A stretch of DNA of 64,000 nucleotides from Massilia sp. BSC265 (GCF_000740675.1 NZ_JPXI01000036.1:62001-126000); one strand, 5' to 3'; positions 38,496-48,570 are shown, counted from the stretch's first letter. Notes: generated by a model from the letters alone, not told the origin. Translations and numbers: made by a program.

Positions 38496-39104
38496 TTATT
38501 TCGTGTTCTGTTGTGTTCTGGTCGGCTTCAGGTCCAGCACCGAAGGCAAGAATACCTCGGTGACCAGGAGCAGGCCTTGATGGCGGCGGTAAACGCAGCG
38601 CCGCGCATAATAAACTGTGTCGTCACGAACGGATTCGTGAGCTTCCCCGAGGGCCGCGCGCACGCGCCCCATCAGCGGATGGCCCGCGCGGATGCGCGCG
38701 TATTCCAGCTGGCCACGGCGCACCAGCGGGTCGTAAAACAGCGTGGTGCCGAGCGAACGCTCGCCCAGCGCCGAAAACAGCGGCCAGTCGCTGGCCGTGC
38801 AGCTGGCCGGCACCACCGTGTGACCGAATACCCTGGGGCGGCCGTCGCACTCCAGCAGCACTTCGCGCTCCCACACCCGCCCCGGACGCGGCAGGCCGAT
38901 CGCCCGTGCCTCGTCCGCCAGGCACAAGGCGGGGTTCTGGTGCAGGCGGCGCACGCGGAAGGTCTCGCTGTGCGCCATCAGGCGCGCCGTCAGCGAGCCT
39001 TCGGTGGTCAGCCACTCGCGCATTTTCCCGGGCGCGCGCACGGCACCGGCATGCGGCTGCCAGGCGGCCAGTCTCAGCGAACTTCCCCTCACTCGCTTTT
39101 TCAC
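38496..39104 (-). CDS. ubiC: Chorismate--pyruvate lyase
   Basis: 202-residue enzyme of ubiquinone synthesis, releasing 4-hydroxybenzoate and pyruvate from chorismate. Family stretches: WLTTEGSLTARLMAHSETFRVRRL, REVLLECDGRPRVFGHTVVP, LGERSLGTTLFYDPLVRRGQLEYARI, and YYARRCVYRRHQGLLLVTEVFLP. The N-terminus is basic. It overlaps yqiA by four bases and abuts the RNase gene. Confidence 0.92.
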   Translation of the reverse strand: MKKRVRGSSLRLAAWQPHAGAVRAPGKMREWLTTEGSLTARLMAHSETFRVRRLHQNPALCLADEARAIGLPRPGRVWEREVLLECDGRPRVFGHTVVPASCTASDWPLFSALGERSLGTTLFYDPLVRRGQLEYARIRAGHPLMGRVRAALGEAHESVRDDTVYYARRCVYRRHQGLLLVTEVFLPSVLDLKPTRTQQNTK

Positions 39105-39682
39105 CGGGTGGTGCTCGCGTTGGTGCAGAAAGCCAGCACGTCGTCCACGTACTGCGGGAATTCCGAGATCGCATGGTCGCTGCCGGTAATCACGTGCTGC
39201 TTCGCCCCGGCGTAGTGCGCCACCATGTCGCGGTAGTCCAGCACTTCGTCGCCGGTCGCGGCGATCAGGTAATAACGCTCCGGCTTCGTGATCTTCTCGA
39301 CACGCAGCGCGGCCAGCTCGTCGATGTACTCGCGGCGGAACTCGAAGGATTCATCCGAATGCCAGGCGGTGGTCACGCCGACGTGGTGCTCCAGGTTCTT
39401 CAACGGGTTCACGGACGGATTGAGCAGCACGGCCGGCACGTCCAGGCGCTCGGCCAGCCAGGTAGCATAGAAGCCGCCCAGCGAGGAGCCGATGATGGAC
39501 AGCTTGCCGGGCACATGAGGTTCGGCCAGCAGCAGGGCCAGGTCCATCGCCTCTTTCGGCGACGCAGGCAGCTGCGGGCAGATCAGCTCGCTCGCGCGGC
39601 CGGCATCCTCCAGCGCCTTCTGCACTACCCGCGCCTTGAAGGACTTCGGCGACGAACGAAATCCGTGCAAATACAAAATCAT
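39101..39682 (-). CDS. YqiA/YcfP-family alpha/beta hydrolase
   Basis: 193 residues, a small esterase-type fold. Oxyanion start ILYLHGFRSSPKS; nucleophile elbow IIGSSLGGFYATWLAE; acid at GDEVLDY; His at TGSDHAISEFPQY. The physiological substrate is unknown. It overlaps mpl and ubiC by four bases on each side. Confidence 0.9.
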   Translation of the reverse strand: MILYLHGFRSSPKSFKARVVQKALEDAGRASELICPQLPASPKEAMDLALLLAEPHVPGKLSIIGSSLGGFYATWLAERLDVPAVLLNPSVNPLKNLEHHVGVTTAWHSDESFEFRREYIDELAALRVEKITKPERYYLIAATGDEVLDYRDMVAHYAGAKQHVITGSDHAISEFPQYVDDVLAFCTNASTTR

Positions 39683-41049
39683 GGAGCCAGCGCGTCCAGC
39701 AGTTTCTGGTGCACGCCGCCGAAGCCGCCGTTGCTCATCACGAGGATGTGGTCGCCCGGCTGGGCCGCCTGCACGATCGCCTCGACCATGTAGTCGAGCT
39801 GGTCGAAGCTGTGGGCGATGCCGCCCAGCGGTTTCAGGGCGTCGGCCAGCGACCAGCCCAGCGCCTGCTGGCTGCCGAAGCCGAACACCAGGTCGGCATC
39901 CTTCAGGCTGCCCGGCAGCGCATCCTTCATGGCGCCCAGTTTCATGGTGTTCGAGCGCGGTTCCAGTACGGCCAGGATGCGGCCATTGGTGCCGATTTTT
40001 TGACGCAGGCCGCCGACCGTGGTGGCGATCGCGGTCGGGTGGTGGGCGAAGTCGTCGTACACGGTGACATTATTCACGGTGCCGCGCACTTCCATGCGGC
40101 GCTTGACGCTCTGGAAGCGCGACAGCGCGGCGATCGCCTGCGAGGTCGGCACGCCGACGTGGCGCGCGGCCGCGATCGCGGCCATCGCGTTCGAGCGGTT
40201 GTGCTTGCCGGTCAGCTCCCACTCGACCGTGCCCTGCAGGTCGCCGTTGAACAGCACGTCGAAGCTGGAACCGCCCGGGTGCTCGACCAGGGTCCAGTTC
40301 ACGCCTTCGGCGGCGCCGAAGCTTTCCTTCTCGCTCCAGCAGCCGCGCTTGAGCACGCGCCCCAGGGAGACTTCGTCGCCGTTGACGATCAGGCGGCCCA
40401 CGCCCGGCACGGTGCGCACCAGGTGGTGGAACTGGGTCTCGATGGCGCCGATGTCCGGGAAGATGTCGGCGTGGTCGTATTCCAGGTTGTTCAGCACCGC
40501 CGTTTTTGCATGGTAGTGCACGAACTTGCTGCGCTTGTCGAAGAAGGCGGTGTCGTATTCGTCGGCCTCGATCACGAAGAAGTCGCTCGGCTTGTCGCCG
40601 TGCAGGCGCGCCGACACCCCGAAGTTCATCGGCACGCCGCCGATCAGGAAACCCGGCGCGTAGCCCGCGTCTTCCAGGATCCAGGCCAGCATCGAGGTGG
40701 TCGTGGTCTTGCCGTGGGTACCGGCGACGGCCAGCACCCATTTTTCGCGCAGGATGTGCTCGCCGATCCACTGCGGGCCGGAGACGTAAGGCAGGCCGCG
40801 GTTCAGGATCTCTTCGATCAGCGGATTACCGCGCGTCATGACATTACCAATGACATACAGGTCGGGATTCAGCGACACCTGCTCCGGGCCGTAGCCCTGG
40901 ATCAGCTCGATGCCCTGGGCTTCCAGCTGGGTGCTCATCGGGGGATAGACGTTGGCGTCGCAACCGGTGACGCGATGGCCCGCTTCCTTGGCCAGGACCG
41001 CCAGGCCACCCATGAAGGTGCCGCAAATACCGAGAATATGAATGTGCAT
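39679..41049 (-). CDS. mpl: UDP-N-acetylmuramate:L-alanyl-gamma-D-glutamyl-meso-diaminopimelate ligase
   Basis: 456-residue Mur-ligase-family enzyme of peptidoglycan recycling, attaching the recovered tripeptide to UDP-MurNAc. N-terminus MHIHILGICGTFMGGLAVLA. The P-loop is VAGTHGKTTTTSMLAW. Further motifs are FVIEADEYDTAFFDKRSKFVHY, NLEYDHADIFPDI and YDDFAHHPTAI. The start at 41049 is chosen by alignment. It heads the mpl-yqiA-ubiC-RNase unit and is divergent from the plus-strand cluster. Confidence 0.96.
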   Translation of the reverse strand: MHIHILGICGTFMGGLAVLAKEAGHRVTGCDANVYPPMSTQLEAQGIELIQGYGPEQVSLNPDLYVIGNVMTRGNPLIEEILNRGLPYVSGPQWIGEHILREKWVLAVAGTHGKTTTTSMLAWILEDAGYAPGFLIGGVPMNFGVSARLHGDKPSDFFVIEADEYDTAFFDKRSKFVHYHAKTAVLNNLEYDHADIFPDIGAIETQFHHLVRTVPGVGRLIVNGDEVSLGRVLKRGCWSEKESFGAAEGVNWTLVEHPGGSSFDVLFNGDLQGTVEWELTGKHNRSNAMAAIAAARHVGVPTSQAIAALSRFQSVKRRMEVRGTVNNVTVYDDFAHHPTAIATTVGGLRQKIGTNGRILAVLEPRSNTMKLGAMKDALPGSLKDADLVFGFGSQQALGWSLADALKPLGGIAHSFDQLDYMVEAIVQAAQPGDHILVMSNGGFGGVHQKLLDALAP

Positions 41050-41141
41050 GGTCGAATAAATAGCGCTGCGCGAATTGGTCCGAAAGCGCGATTCTACCCG
41101 ACCCGCTGTCATTTTCCGCTTAAGAGTATGATTCAGGCATC

Positions 41142-41771
41142 ATGCCTACACCTAACTATGACGTACTCCAGCTGCGCGCCGAAATCGCTGCCAATGCGGC
41201 GCGCATGATCGCCCAGGATGGCGCCGACTACGACACCGCGCGCCGCAAGGCAGCCCGCCAGGTGCTCGGGGTGGACCGGCCGGCGCCGAACCTGATGCCC
41301 GATAACATCCAGATCGAGGAACAGGTACGTCAATACCAGGCCCTGTTCGGCGGACCCGGCCAGGCCGCGCGCCTGCTTGCCATGCGCGAGACCGCCCTGC
41401 AGGTGATGGACCAGCTCGCCGATTTCCGCCCTTACCTCACCGGCGCCGTCCTGAACGGCACCGCAGGCGAACACGACGAGATCCACCTGCAGCTGTTCGC
41501 CGACAGCGCCAAGGAAGTCGAAATCTACCTGCTCAACCGCAACGTCAATATCGAGATCTCCGAGACACCCCATTTCAAGGGCGGACGGCACGATCCGGTT
41601 GAAACCGTCAGCTTCATGTGGCATAAGGAAACTATTCATGCCGAGTTGTACGACTTTCATGATTTACGCGGCGCCTTGAAACCGCGCGCCGACGGCCGCC
41701 TGCAGCGGGTCGACGCAGCCGGGCTGCGCGCGCTGATGGCAGATGATCAATCCTTGGAACAGGACGAATGA
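41142..41771 (+). CDS. Conserved protein of unknown function, coupled to a TlpA-like thioredoxin
   Basis: 209 residues, no signal peptide or membrane helix. I do not recognise a named family. An N-terminal helical part (LRAEIAANAARMIAQDG..DTARRKAARQVLG) precedes an alpha/beta part, LTGAVLNGTAGEHDEIHLQLFADSAKEVEIYLLNR, reminiscent of a nucleotidyltransferase-like fold, but I cannot confirm catalytic residues. It is divergent from mpl and overlaps the tlpA-like gene by four bases. AGG lies five bases before the ATG. Confidence 0.75.
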   Translation: MPTPNYDVLQLRAEIAANAARMIAQDGADYDTARRKAARQVLGVDRPAPNLMPDNIQIEEQVRQYQALFGGPGQAARLLAMRETALQVMDQLADFRPYLTGAVLNGTAGEHDEIHLQLFADSAKEVEIYLLNRNVNIEISETPHFKGGRHDPVETVSFMWHKETIHAELYDFHDLRGALKPRADGRLQRVDAAGLRALMADDQSLEQDE

Positions 41772-42322
41772 ACAAGAAACACGTGGCCGCGTATGCGGCC
41801 GTTGCCGCGATGTTCGGCATCATGGGCGCCCTGGTGGCGATCAACAAGAAAGACCCTCCCCCTATCACCACCGCGATCGCGCCGACCGGCGGCAAGCCGC
41901 ACACCGCGGTCGACAATCTGTTTGCCCAATCGCTCAACGACCTGCAGGGCAATCCGCAGCCGCTGTCCAAGTGGCGCGGCAAGCCGCTGGTGGTCAATTT
42001 CTGGGCAACCTGGTGTGCGCCCTGCGTGCAGGAGATGCCGGAACTGTCCGAGCTGGCGGCGCTTGACGCCGGCAAGACCTTCAACGTGATCGGCATCGGC
42101 ATCGATTCGCCATCGAACATGAACGAATTCGCGGCCAAGCTGAAGATTTCGTATCCGTTGTACGTGGCCGGGATGGGCGGGACCGAATTGTCGCGGGAAT
42201 TCGGCAATAGCGCCGGCGGGCTGCCGTATACCGTATTGATCGGCGCCGATGGGCAGGTGCGCAAGACTTACCTGGGCAAGTTGAAGTTCGACGAGCTGCG
42301 TGCAGACCTCGCTGAATTGTAG
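41768..42322 (+). CDS. TlpA/ResA-type membrane-anchored thioredoxin
   Basis: 184 residues. An N-terminal anchor (VAAYAAVAAMFGIMGALVAI) places the thioredoxin domain in the periplasm. The redox motif is WATWCAPCVQEMPEL; the cis-Pro loop is in GLPYTVLIG. It probably reduces or oxidises periplasmic thiols, with the target unknown. Its TAG stop lies in the first bases of repeat copy F. Confidence 0.92.
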   Translation: MNKKHVAAYAAVAAMFGIMGALVAINKKDPPPITTAIAPTGGKPHTAVDNLFAQSLNDLQGNPQPLSKWRGKPLVVNFWATWCAPCVQEMPELSELAALDAGKTFNVIGIGIDSPSNMNEFAAKLKISYPLYVAGMGGTELSREFGNSAGGLPYTVLIGADGQVRKTYLGKLKFDELRADLAEL

Positions 42323-42425
42323 GGTGGTCGGCTTTGCCGACCGCGCGTTCAAGCGGCAATGGAACAGCCGCGCAGGCAGCATCAGCGTCATTTGAACGCG
42401 CGTACGGCGGAGCCGTACACCCTAC
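42319..42425. repeat. GTAGGGTGGGC-type palindromic repeat, copy F (divergent subtype)
   Basis: Begins GTAGGGTGGTCGGC and ends GCCGTACACCCTAC. The inner palindrome GCGCGTTCAA/TTGAACGCGC replaces the CCCACGCGGTGAT core of other copies. Its first bases supply the TAG stop of the thioredoxin gene. It lies between two plus-strand genes. Confidence 0.75.
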
Positions 42426-42562
42426 ATCAAGCACACGTATCGAACGATCGTACTTTTCCGAATTGCGTCGAACATGCCTTCATCAACTGGCAATTTTACT
42501 GCTTGCCAATAGTCGAGCTTGGCGGCACAATGCCTTCCTTTCGGGCGTTCAGACTCTTCAAC

Positions 42563-43000
42563 ATGGCGAAAAAGCTACTGCTGCTTAATGGCCCCAACCT
42601 CAATCTACTGGGGACCCGGGAGCCTGCGGTGTACGGCGCGACGACGCTGGCCGACATCGAACAGGCAGCACAGGCACAGGCGGCAAGCGCGGGCGCAAGC
42701 CTCGATTGCTTCCAGAGCAACCATGAAGGAGCGCTGATCGACCGCATCCATGCCGCGCGCGGCGAAGGCGTGGAGGCGATCGTCATCAATCCGGGCGGCC
42801 TGACCCATACCAGCGTGGCCCTGCGCGATGCGCTTGCCGCGGTGGCGATCCCGTTCGTGGAGGTACACATCTCGAATGTCCATGCCCGCGAGCCCTTCCG
42901 GCACCACTCGCTCCTAGCAGCAATTGCGCAAGGCGTGATCTGCGGACTAGGGCCGGACGGATACCGGTTTGCCATCGACTTTGCGCTTAAATCGCGTTAA
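42563..43000 (+). CDS. aroQ: 3-dehydroquinate dehydratase, type II
   Basis: 145-residue cytoplasmic enzyme of the shikimate pathway. Signatures: [17 protein letters not shown] with the catalytic region, [32 protein letters not shown], and [18 protein letters not shown]. The start at ATG 42563 follows family alignment; an in-frame ATG eleven codons upstream is an alternative. It precedes accB by 91 bases. Confidence 0.96.
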   Translation: MAKKLLLLNGPNLNLLGTREPAVYGATTLADIEQAAQAQAASAGASLDCFQSNHEGALIDRIHAARGEGVEAIVINPGGLTHTSVALRDALAAVAIPFVEVHISNVHAREPFRHHSLLAAIAQGVICGLGPDGYRFAIDFALKSR

Positions 43001-43091
43001 TCTACGTCAACTTCATGTATCAGCGGCGACGCGGCCATCCACCAGCGTGGCGCCAGCTCTTTAAAACGAATAAAACACCAAGGGGTTTCAC

Positions 43092-43565
43092 ATGGATCTC
43101 AGAAAACTCAAGACCTTGATCGACCTGGTCGCCGAATCGGACATCGCTGAACTCGAAGTGACCGAAGGCGAAAGCAAGGTCCGCATCGTCAAGTCGTCCG
43201 CAAACCCGCAGAACCAGATGATGATGGTGCCGCAGCAGGCCGTGCAGCACTACGCCGCTCCGGCCCAGCAGGCCGCCGTTCCGGCCCCTGCCGCCGCACC
43301 GGCAGCCGCTCCGGCCGCGCCGGAACAGACCGGCCACGTGGTCAAGTCGCCGATGGTCGGCACCTTCTACCGCTCCTCCGCCCCGGGCGCCCCGGCCTTC
43401 GTGGAAGTCGGCCAGAGCATCAAGCAGGGCGATACCCTGTGCATCATCGAAGCGATGAAGCTCCTGAACGAGATCGATGCCGACGTCGCCGGCACGGTCA
43501 CCAAGATCCTCGTGGAAAACGGCCAGCCGGTCGAGTTCGGCCAGCCGCTGTTCGTCATCGGTTAA
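43092..43565 (+). CDS. accB: Biotin carboxyl carrier protein of acetyl-CoA carboxylase
   Basis: 157 residues. An N-terminal helical domain ([21 protein letters not shown]) is joined by an Ala/Pro-rich linker to the biotinyl domain. Biotin is expected on Lys 123 in [15 protein letters not shown] lies six bases ahead of the ATG. Partner accC follows after a 167-base gap in which I see no gene. Confidence 0.97.
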   Translation: MDLRKLKTLIDLVAESDIAELEVTEGESKVRIVKSSANPQNQMMMVPQQAVQHYAAPAQQAAVPAPAAAPAAAPAAPEQTGHVVKSPMVGTFYRSSAPGAPAFVEVGQSIKQGDTLCIIEAMKLLNEIDADVAGTVTKILVENGQPVEFGQPLFVIG

Positions 43566-43732
43566 GATCGCCTGGCAATTCCCCCATGGCGGCGTTGCAT
43601 CGTCTCGCCTGGGGTTTTGTTAGACGATCTGATAGTTTGTCTGGCCAGGCGGCGTCCGCCGCCAGCCCATCCATGTCGTGTCCGGCGCCTGCACACCAGA
43701 GCGCCGGTTTTCACTGAAACACCGAACCTACC

Positions 43733-45148
43733 ATGTTTGAAAAAATCCTCATCGCCAACCGTGGTGAAATCGCGCTGCGTATCCAGCGCGCCTGCCGCGA
43801 ACTGGGCATCAAGACGGTCGTCGTTCACTCCGAGGCGGACAAGGACGCCAAGTACGTGAAGCTGGCGGACGAATCCGTCTGCATCGGCCCGGCCCAGTCG
43901 GCGCTCAGCTACCTGAACATGCCGGCGATTATCAGCGCCGCCGAGGTGACGGACGCCGAGGCGATCCACCCGGGCTACGGATTCCTGTCGGAGAACGCCG
44001 ACTTCGCCGAGCGCGTCGAGAAATCGGGCTTCGTCTTCATCGGCCCGCGTTCGGACTCGATCCGCCTGATGGGCGACAAGGTCTCGGCCAAGCAGGCGAT
44101 GATCAAGGCCGGCGTGCCCTGCGTGCCCGGTTCGGACGGCGCCCTGCCGGACGATCCGAAAGAGATCATCACCACCGCACGCCGCATCGGCTACCCGGTC
44201 ATCATCAAGGCGGCCGGTGGCGGCGGCGGCCGCGGCATGCGCGTGGTGCATACCGAAGCCGCGTTGCTGAACGCCGTGCAGATGACCAAGACCGAAGCCG
44301 GCACCGCCTTCGGCAACCCGGAAGTCTATATGGAGAAATTCCTGGAAAATCCGCGTCACGTGGAGATCCAGGTGCTGGCCGACGAGCACAAGCAAGCCGT
44401 CTGGCTGGGCGAGCGCGACTGCTCGATGCAGCGCCGCCACCAGAAGGTGATCGAGGAAGCGCCGGCGCCGGGCATCCCGCGCAAGCTGATCGAAAAGATC
44501 GGCGACCGCTGCGCCGAAGCCTGCCGCAAGATCGGCTACCGCGGCGCCGGCACCTTCGAATTCCTGTACGAGAACGGCGAGTTCTACTTCATCGAGATGA
44601 ACACCCGCGTGCAGGTGGAACACCCGGTCACCGAGATGATCACCGGGATCGACATCGTGCAGGAACAGATCCGCATCGCCTGCGGCGAGAAACTCCGTTT
44701 CCGCCAGCGCGACATCATGCTGTCGGGCCACGCGATCGAGTGCCGCATCAATGCCGAAGACCCGTTCAAGTTCACGCCTTCCCCGGGCCGCATCACCGGC
44801 TGGCACCCGCCGGGCGGTCCCGGCATCCGTGTCGACTCGCACTCGTATGCAGGATATTATGTTCCACCTCATTACGACTCGATGATCGGCAAGGTAATTT
44901 CTTACGGTGCGACACGCGAGCAGGCAATTCGCCGCATGCAAATCGCGCTCTCGGAAATGGTGGTTGAAGGTATTCTCACCAATATCCCGCTGCACCGTGA
45001 GCTGATGGTCGACGCCCGCTTCATCGAGGGCGGCACCAACATCCACTACCTGGAGCACAAGCTGGCTTCCAAGCCGGACCTGCCGAAGGAAACGGGCATC
45101 GGCGCCAAATCGGAAACCAAGGTAGCGGACCTTAAGGCTGATCTATGA
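43733..45148 (+). CDS. accC: Biotin carboxylase subunit of acetyl-CoA carboxylase
   Basis: 471 residues. ATP-grasp enzyme that carboxylates biotin on AccB. N-terminus [20 protein letters not shown]; glycine-rich ATP loop [14 protein letters not shown]; active-site segments [18 protein letters not shown] and [18 protein letters not shown]. The C-terminus runs about 20 residues past the usual end, with a Lys-rich tail ([11 protein letters not shown]...). Its stop overlaps the prmA ATG. Confidence 0.97.
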   Translation: MFEKILIANRGEIALRIQRACRELGIKTVVVHSEADKDAKYVKLADESVCIGPAQSALSYLNMPAIISAAEVTDAEAIHPGYGFLSENADFAERVEKSGFVFIGPRSDSIRLMGDKVSAKQAMIKAGVPCVPGSDGALPDDPKEIITTARRIGYPVIIKAAGGGGGRGMRVVHTEAALLNAVQMTKTEAGTAFGNPEVYMEKFLENPRHVEIQVLADEHKQAVWLGERDCSMQRRHQKVIEEAPAPGIPRKLIEKIGDRCAEACRKIGYRGAGTFEFLYENGEFYFIEMNTRVQVEHPVTEMITGIDIVQEQIRIACGEKLRFRQRDIMLSGHAIECRINAEDPFKFTPSPGRITGWHPPGGPGIRVDSHSYAGYYVPPHYDSMIGKVISYGATREQAIRRMQIALSEMVVEGILTNIPLHRELMVDARFIEGGTNIHYLEHKLASKPDLPKETGIGAKSETKVADLKADL

Positions 45149-46101
45149 GCTGGACCGAAGTCGTCATCGAAGTAGCCCGCGAACACGCGGAGGCCCTGTC
45201 GGACGCCCTGATGGAAGCGGGCGCCCTGTCGGTCTCCGTCGAGGACGCGGACGAAGGCACGGACGCGGAAAAGCCGCTGTTCGGCGAGCCGGGCATGGAA
45301 CCCACCGAAACGGCCTGGGACCATAGCCGCGTGGTTGCGCTGACCGATACCGACGCCGACCAGTTCGCGATCGTGCAGGAAGCCGCCAACGCCATCAAAC
45401 TCCCCATCGTGCCCTCCTTTACCACCCGCGCGGTGGCGGACGCCGACTGGGTGCGCCTGACCCAGTCGCAGTTCGAGCCCATCCACATCGGCACCAACAT
45501 CTGGGTCGTGCCGAGCTGGCACGAGGCCCCGGACCCGAACGGCCTGATCCTCGAGCTCGATCCGGGCCTGGCCTTCGGCACCGGCAGCCATCCGACCACC
45601 CGCCTGTGCATGGAGTGGCTGGAGGCGCACCCGGCGCCGGGCAAGTCGGTGCTGGACTACGGCTGCGGCTCGGGCATCCTGGCGATGGTCGCCAAGAAGC
45701 TGGGCGCGGCGGACGTGGCCGGTGTCGACATCGACCCGCAGGCGATCGAATCGGCACGCAGCAACGCCGAGCGCAACAATGTCAGCATCGATTACTACCT
45801 GCCGGACGACTTCGCCGCCGCGCCGAACGAGCGCCACGCGAAGGGCCAGTTCGACATCGTCGTGGCCAACATCTTGTCGAGCCCATTGAAGCTGATGGCG
45901 CCGATGCTGTCCGGCCGCGTGGCGCCGGGCGGTAGCTTGATTCTGTCCGGCGTGCTGGCACGCCAGGCCGAGGAAGTGGCTGCCGCCTACGCACCTTTCA
46001 TCAAGCTGGGCGTCTGGGCCGAGCAGGACGGCTGGGTCGCCCTTCACGGGACGCTCGGCCAGGACACCGCACCGCCGCCGCGCTCCGCCACCGGCGGATA
46101 A
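45145..46101 (+). CDS. prmA: Ribosomal protein L11 methyltransferase
   Basis: 318-residue SAM-dependent enzyme that methylates ribosomal protein L11. The N-terminal substrate domain has [20 protein letters not shown]. The SAM motif is [20 protein letters not shown], followed by [15 protein letters not shown] and the catalytic-site [10 protein letters not shown]. Coupled by a four-base overlap to accC, the usual arrangement. Confidence 0.95.
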   Translation: MSWTEVVIEVAREHAEALSDALMEAGALSVSVEDADEGTDAEKPLFGEPGMEPTETAWDHSRVVALTDTDADQFAIVQEAANAIKLPIVPSFTTRAVADADWVRLTQSQFEPIHIGTNIWVVPSWHEAPDPNGLILELDPGLAFGTGSHPTTRLCMEWLEAHPAPGKSVLDYGCGSGILAMVAKKLGAADVAGVDIDPQAIESARSNAERNNVSIDYYLPDDFAAAPNERHAKGQFDIVVANILSSPLKLMAPMLSGRVAPGGSLILSGVLARQAEEVAAAYAPFIKLGVWAEQDGWVALHGTLGQDTAPPPRSATGG

Positions 46102-46104
46102 GGC

Positions 46105-47589
46105 ATGGCGCTCGCCACCCAATGCCCCCACTGCGGCACGATGTTCCGTGTCGCTGCGGACCAGCTCAAGCTGCGTGGAGGCATCGTGCGTTGCGGCGCC
46201 TGCACCGAGGTCTTTGACGGCAACGCCGCGCTGGTCGACCTGGCCACCGCGGCGCGCCCCTTTCCTCCTCCACGGCACCGCCGGGCGATGGACGCCGCAC
46301 CTGTTGCTGCACCTTCCCCTGCACCTGCCGCCGCCGCGGCCACCGCAGCTGCAGCGCCCCCGGCCGAAGCGCTGCCCGCTCCCGCCGAGGAAGCGGCCGA
46401 CGATCCCATCTATACCCTCGAATTCGACCGCACCTTCGCGCCCTATGGCATCCTGCCGCAGGTAAGCACCGGGCCGGACGGCAACGCGCCTGCACCCGAG
46501 ACGCACCGCGAAGACACGCCGCCCGCAGCGGAGCGGCCGACGGACGAGGTACAGCCGGCACGGGCGCCGGAGCCGATGCCTGAAGCAGTCACTGAAGCAG
46601 TCACTGAAGCAGTCACTGAAGCAGTCACTGAAGCAGTCACTGAAGCAGCCCCGGAGGCTCCGGCACCAGTTCCCGACCCCACGCCCGCGCAGGCATCCGC
46701 CGAGGCGGCGCTGGCGCCAGCGGCGGACTTGCAGGTCGATGAAGAACTGCTGGCCGCACCGGCGCCTGACCATGGCGACCATCCGGAGGAGCCTGCTCTT
46801 GCTCCTGCCGCTGCTCCGGCCGCGGTCCATCCGCGGGCGCCGGCCCCCGCCTCCGCAAAGGCCGGGGCCGCCGTCCCGCCGCTGCTGCTGCGCGAATCCG
46901 GACCCGCGACGGTCACCATGCCGGCGCCGCCGAGCGCGCCCCCGGTCGCGCCGAGGACGCCCCGCACCCGGGCTGCGGAAGCGCGCGCCGCGCGCAAGTC
47001 CAAGCTGACACCCACAAAAATCGAACCGCCCAAGCTGCGCGTGCCGGAGCCCGACGAGCCGGAATTCGTGCGGCGCGGCCGCCAGCGCGAACGCTCGGGC
47101 AAGGCCATGCGCATCGCGATGGCTGTCGGCAGCATGCTGCTGCTGCTGGTCCTGGCGGCGCAGGTCGTCATGCACTTCGGGACCCCGTTGGCGGCGCGCT
47201 ATCCCGGCTTGAAGCCGACGCTGGTGTCGCTGTGCGGCGTGCTGGGCTGCCGCGTCGAGCTGCCGGCACGGATCGAACAACTGGTGATCGACACCGGCGA
47301 ACTGACCACGCTCGGCGGCAATGCCTACACCTTTACGACGCAGTTGCGCAACCAGGGCGATTCCACCCAGGCCTGGCCGAGCATCGAGCTGACCCTGAAT
47401 GATGCCGATGACAAGCCGCTGGTGCGGCGCGTGTTCGGCCCGCGCGACTACCTGGCCGCAGGGCCGCTGCAGGCCGGGCCGCTCCTGACGCTTGGCTTCG
47501 CCGCGCATGCCGAACAGCCCGTGAAGCTGCACTTCCGTGTCGCGGAACCGGCGCCGTCCGGTTACCATGTCGCCGTCTTTTATCCCTAA
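46105..47589 (+). CDS. Zinc-ribbon and DUF3426 domain membrane protein
   Basis: 494 residues. The N-terminal MJ0042-type zinc ribbon has two CxxC pairs (CPHCGTMF and CGACTEVFDG). A very long Ala/Pro/Glu-rich disordered linker follows, including five perfect EAVT repeats. A single membrane helix (AMAVGSMLLLLVLAAQVVM) lies near residue 345, then a DUF3426 domain (LSLCGVLGCRVELP; NQGDSTQAWPSIELTLND), which should face the periplasm. Function unknown. It starts three bases after prmA. The linker is longer than I expect for the family. Confidence 0.85.
   Translation: MALATQCPHCGTMFRVAADQLKLRGGIVRCGACTEVFDGNAALVDLATAARPFPPPRHRRAMDAAPVAAPSPAPAAAAATAAAAPPAEALPAPAEEAADDPIYTLEFDRTFAPYGILPQVSTGPDGNAPAPETHREDTPPAAERPTDEVQPARAPEPMPEAVTEAVTEAVTEAVTEAVTEAAPEAPAPVPDPTPAQASAEAALAPAADLQVDEELLAAPAPDHGDHPEEPALAPAAAPAAVHPRAPAPASAKAGAAVPPLLLRESGPATVTMPAPPSAPPVAPRTPRTRAAEARAARKSKLTPTKIEPPKLRVPEPDEPEFVRRGRQRERSGKAMRIAMAVGSMLLLLVLAAQVVMHFGTPLAARYPGLKPTLVSLCGVLGCRVELPARIEQLVIDTGELTTLGGNAYTFTTQLRNQGDSTQAWPSIELTLNDADDKPLVRRVFGPRDYLAAGPLQAGPLLTLGFAAHAEQPVKLHFRVAEPAPSGYHVAVFYP
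46582..46648. repeat. 12-base tandem repeat inside the DUF3426 gene
   Basis: Five perfect copies of GAAGCAGTCACT and a partial sixth (GAAGCAG), encoding Glu-Ala-Val-Thr. Changes in copy number would keep the reading frame. Confidence 0.9.
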
Positions 47590-47606
47590 TCTCTTGAAGG
47601 CCCCCC

Positions 47607-48548
47607 ATGACCAAGACCGCCCTGATCTGCGGATCGATTGCATTCGACAAGATCATGCAGTACCACGGCCGCTTCGCCGAGACCCTGCTGGCCGACCAGC
47701 TGCACCGCGTGAACGTCTCCTTCCTGGTGCCGACCATGCGCCTGGAGTACGGCGGCTGTGCGGTGAACATCGCCTACAACCTCAAGCTGCTCGGCGGCGA
47801 ACCGCTGGTCATGGGCACCATCGGCCAGGACGGCGGCGACTACCTCGAGCGCATGAAGAAACAGGGCATCGAGACCCGCGCCATCCGCACGATCCCTGAT
47901 GCCTACACCGCGCAGTGCTTCGTCACCGCGGATCAGGACAACAACCAGATCAATGCCTTCCACCCGGGCGCCATGCAGTACTCGCACGAGAACAACGTGG
48001 CAGACCAGGGCGAACTGCGTGTGGCGATCATCTCGCCGGACGGCCGCGACGGCATGATCAAGCACGCGGCCGATTGCGCGGCGCGGGGCATTCCCTTCAT
48101 GTTCGACCCGGGCCAGCAGCTGCCGATGTTCTCGGGCGAAGAACTGATCCGCTTCATCGACCAGGCCAGCTACCTGGCGTGCAACGACTACGAATTCGAA
48201 GTCGTGATGGACCGCACGGGCCTGAGCCTGGCCGACATCGCCGGCCGCCTGGACGCACTGGTGGTGACGCGTGGCGGCGAGGGCTCGGACATTTATGCCG
48301 GCAACGAGCACTATCGCATTCCGGCCGTGAAGGCCGACGACATCGTCGACCCGACCGGCTGCGGCGACGCCTACCGCGCCGGCCTGCTGTACGGGATCAC
48401 GAATGGCTTCGACTGGCCGACCACCGGCCGCGTCGCCAGCCTGCTGGGCGCGGTCAAGATCGGCAGCACCGGTGGCCAGAACCACACCTTCACGCCGGAA
48501 GAAATCGAGCAGAAGTTTGAGGCGGCGTTTGGATACAAGTTCCGCTAA
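47607..48548 (+). CDS. PfkB-family carbohydrate/nucleoside kinase
   Basis: 313 residues, adenosine-kinase/ribokinase-like. N-terminus TALICGSIAFDKIMQYHGRF; substrate region LEYGGCAVNIAYNLKLLGG, where ribokinases have GGxxxN. The catalytic region is DDIVDPTGCGDAYRAGLLYG, with the Asp base in GCGD. Adenosine kinase activity is a fair guess but not proved. It ends 22 bases before a bidirectional terminator. Confidence 0.88.
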   Translation: MTKTALICGSIAFDKIMQYHGRFAETLLADQLHRVNVSFLVPTMRLEYGGCAVNIAYNLKLLGGEPLVMGTIGQDGGDYLERMKKQGIETRAIRTIPDAYTAQCFVTADQDNNQINAFHPGAMQYSHENNVADQGELRVAIISPDGRDGMIKHAADCAARGIPFMFDPGQQLPMFSGEELIRFIDQASYLACNDYEFEVVMDRTGLSLADIAGRLDALVVTRGGEGSDIYAGNEHYRIPAVKADDIVDPTGCGDAYRAGLLYGITNGFDWPTTGRVASLLGAVKIGSTGGQNHTFTPEEIEQKFEAAFGYKFR

Positions 48549-48570
48549 CAGCATGCGATAACAAGGCACA

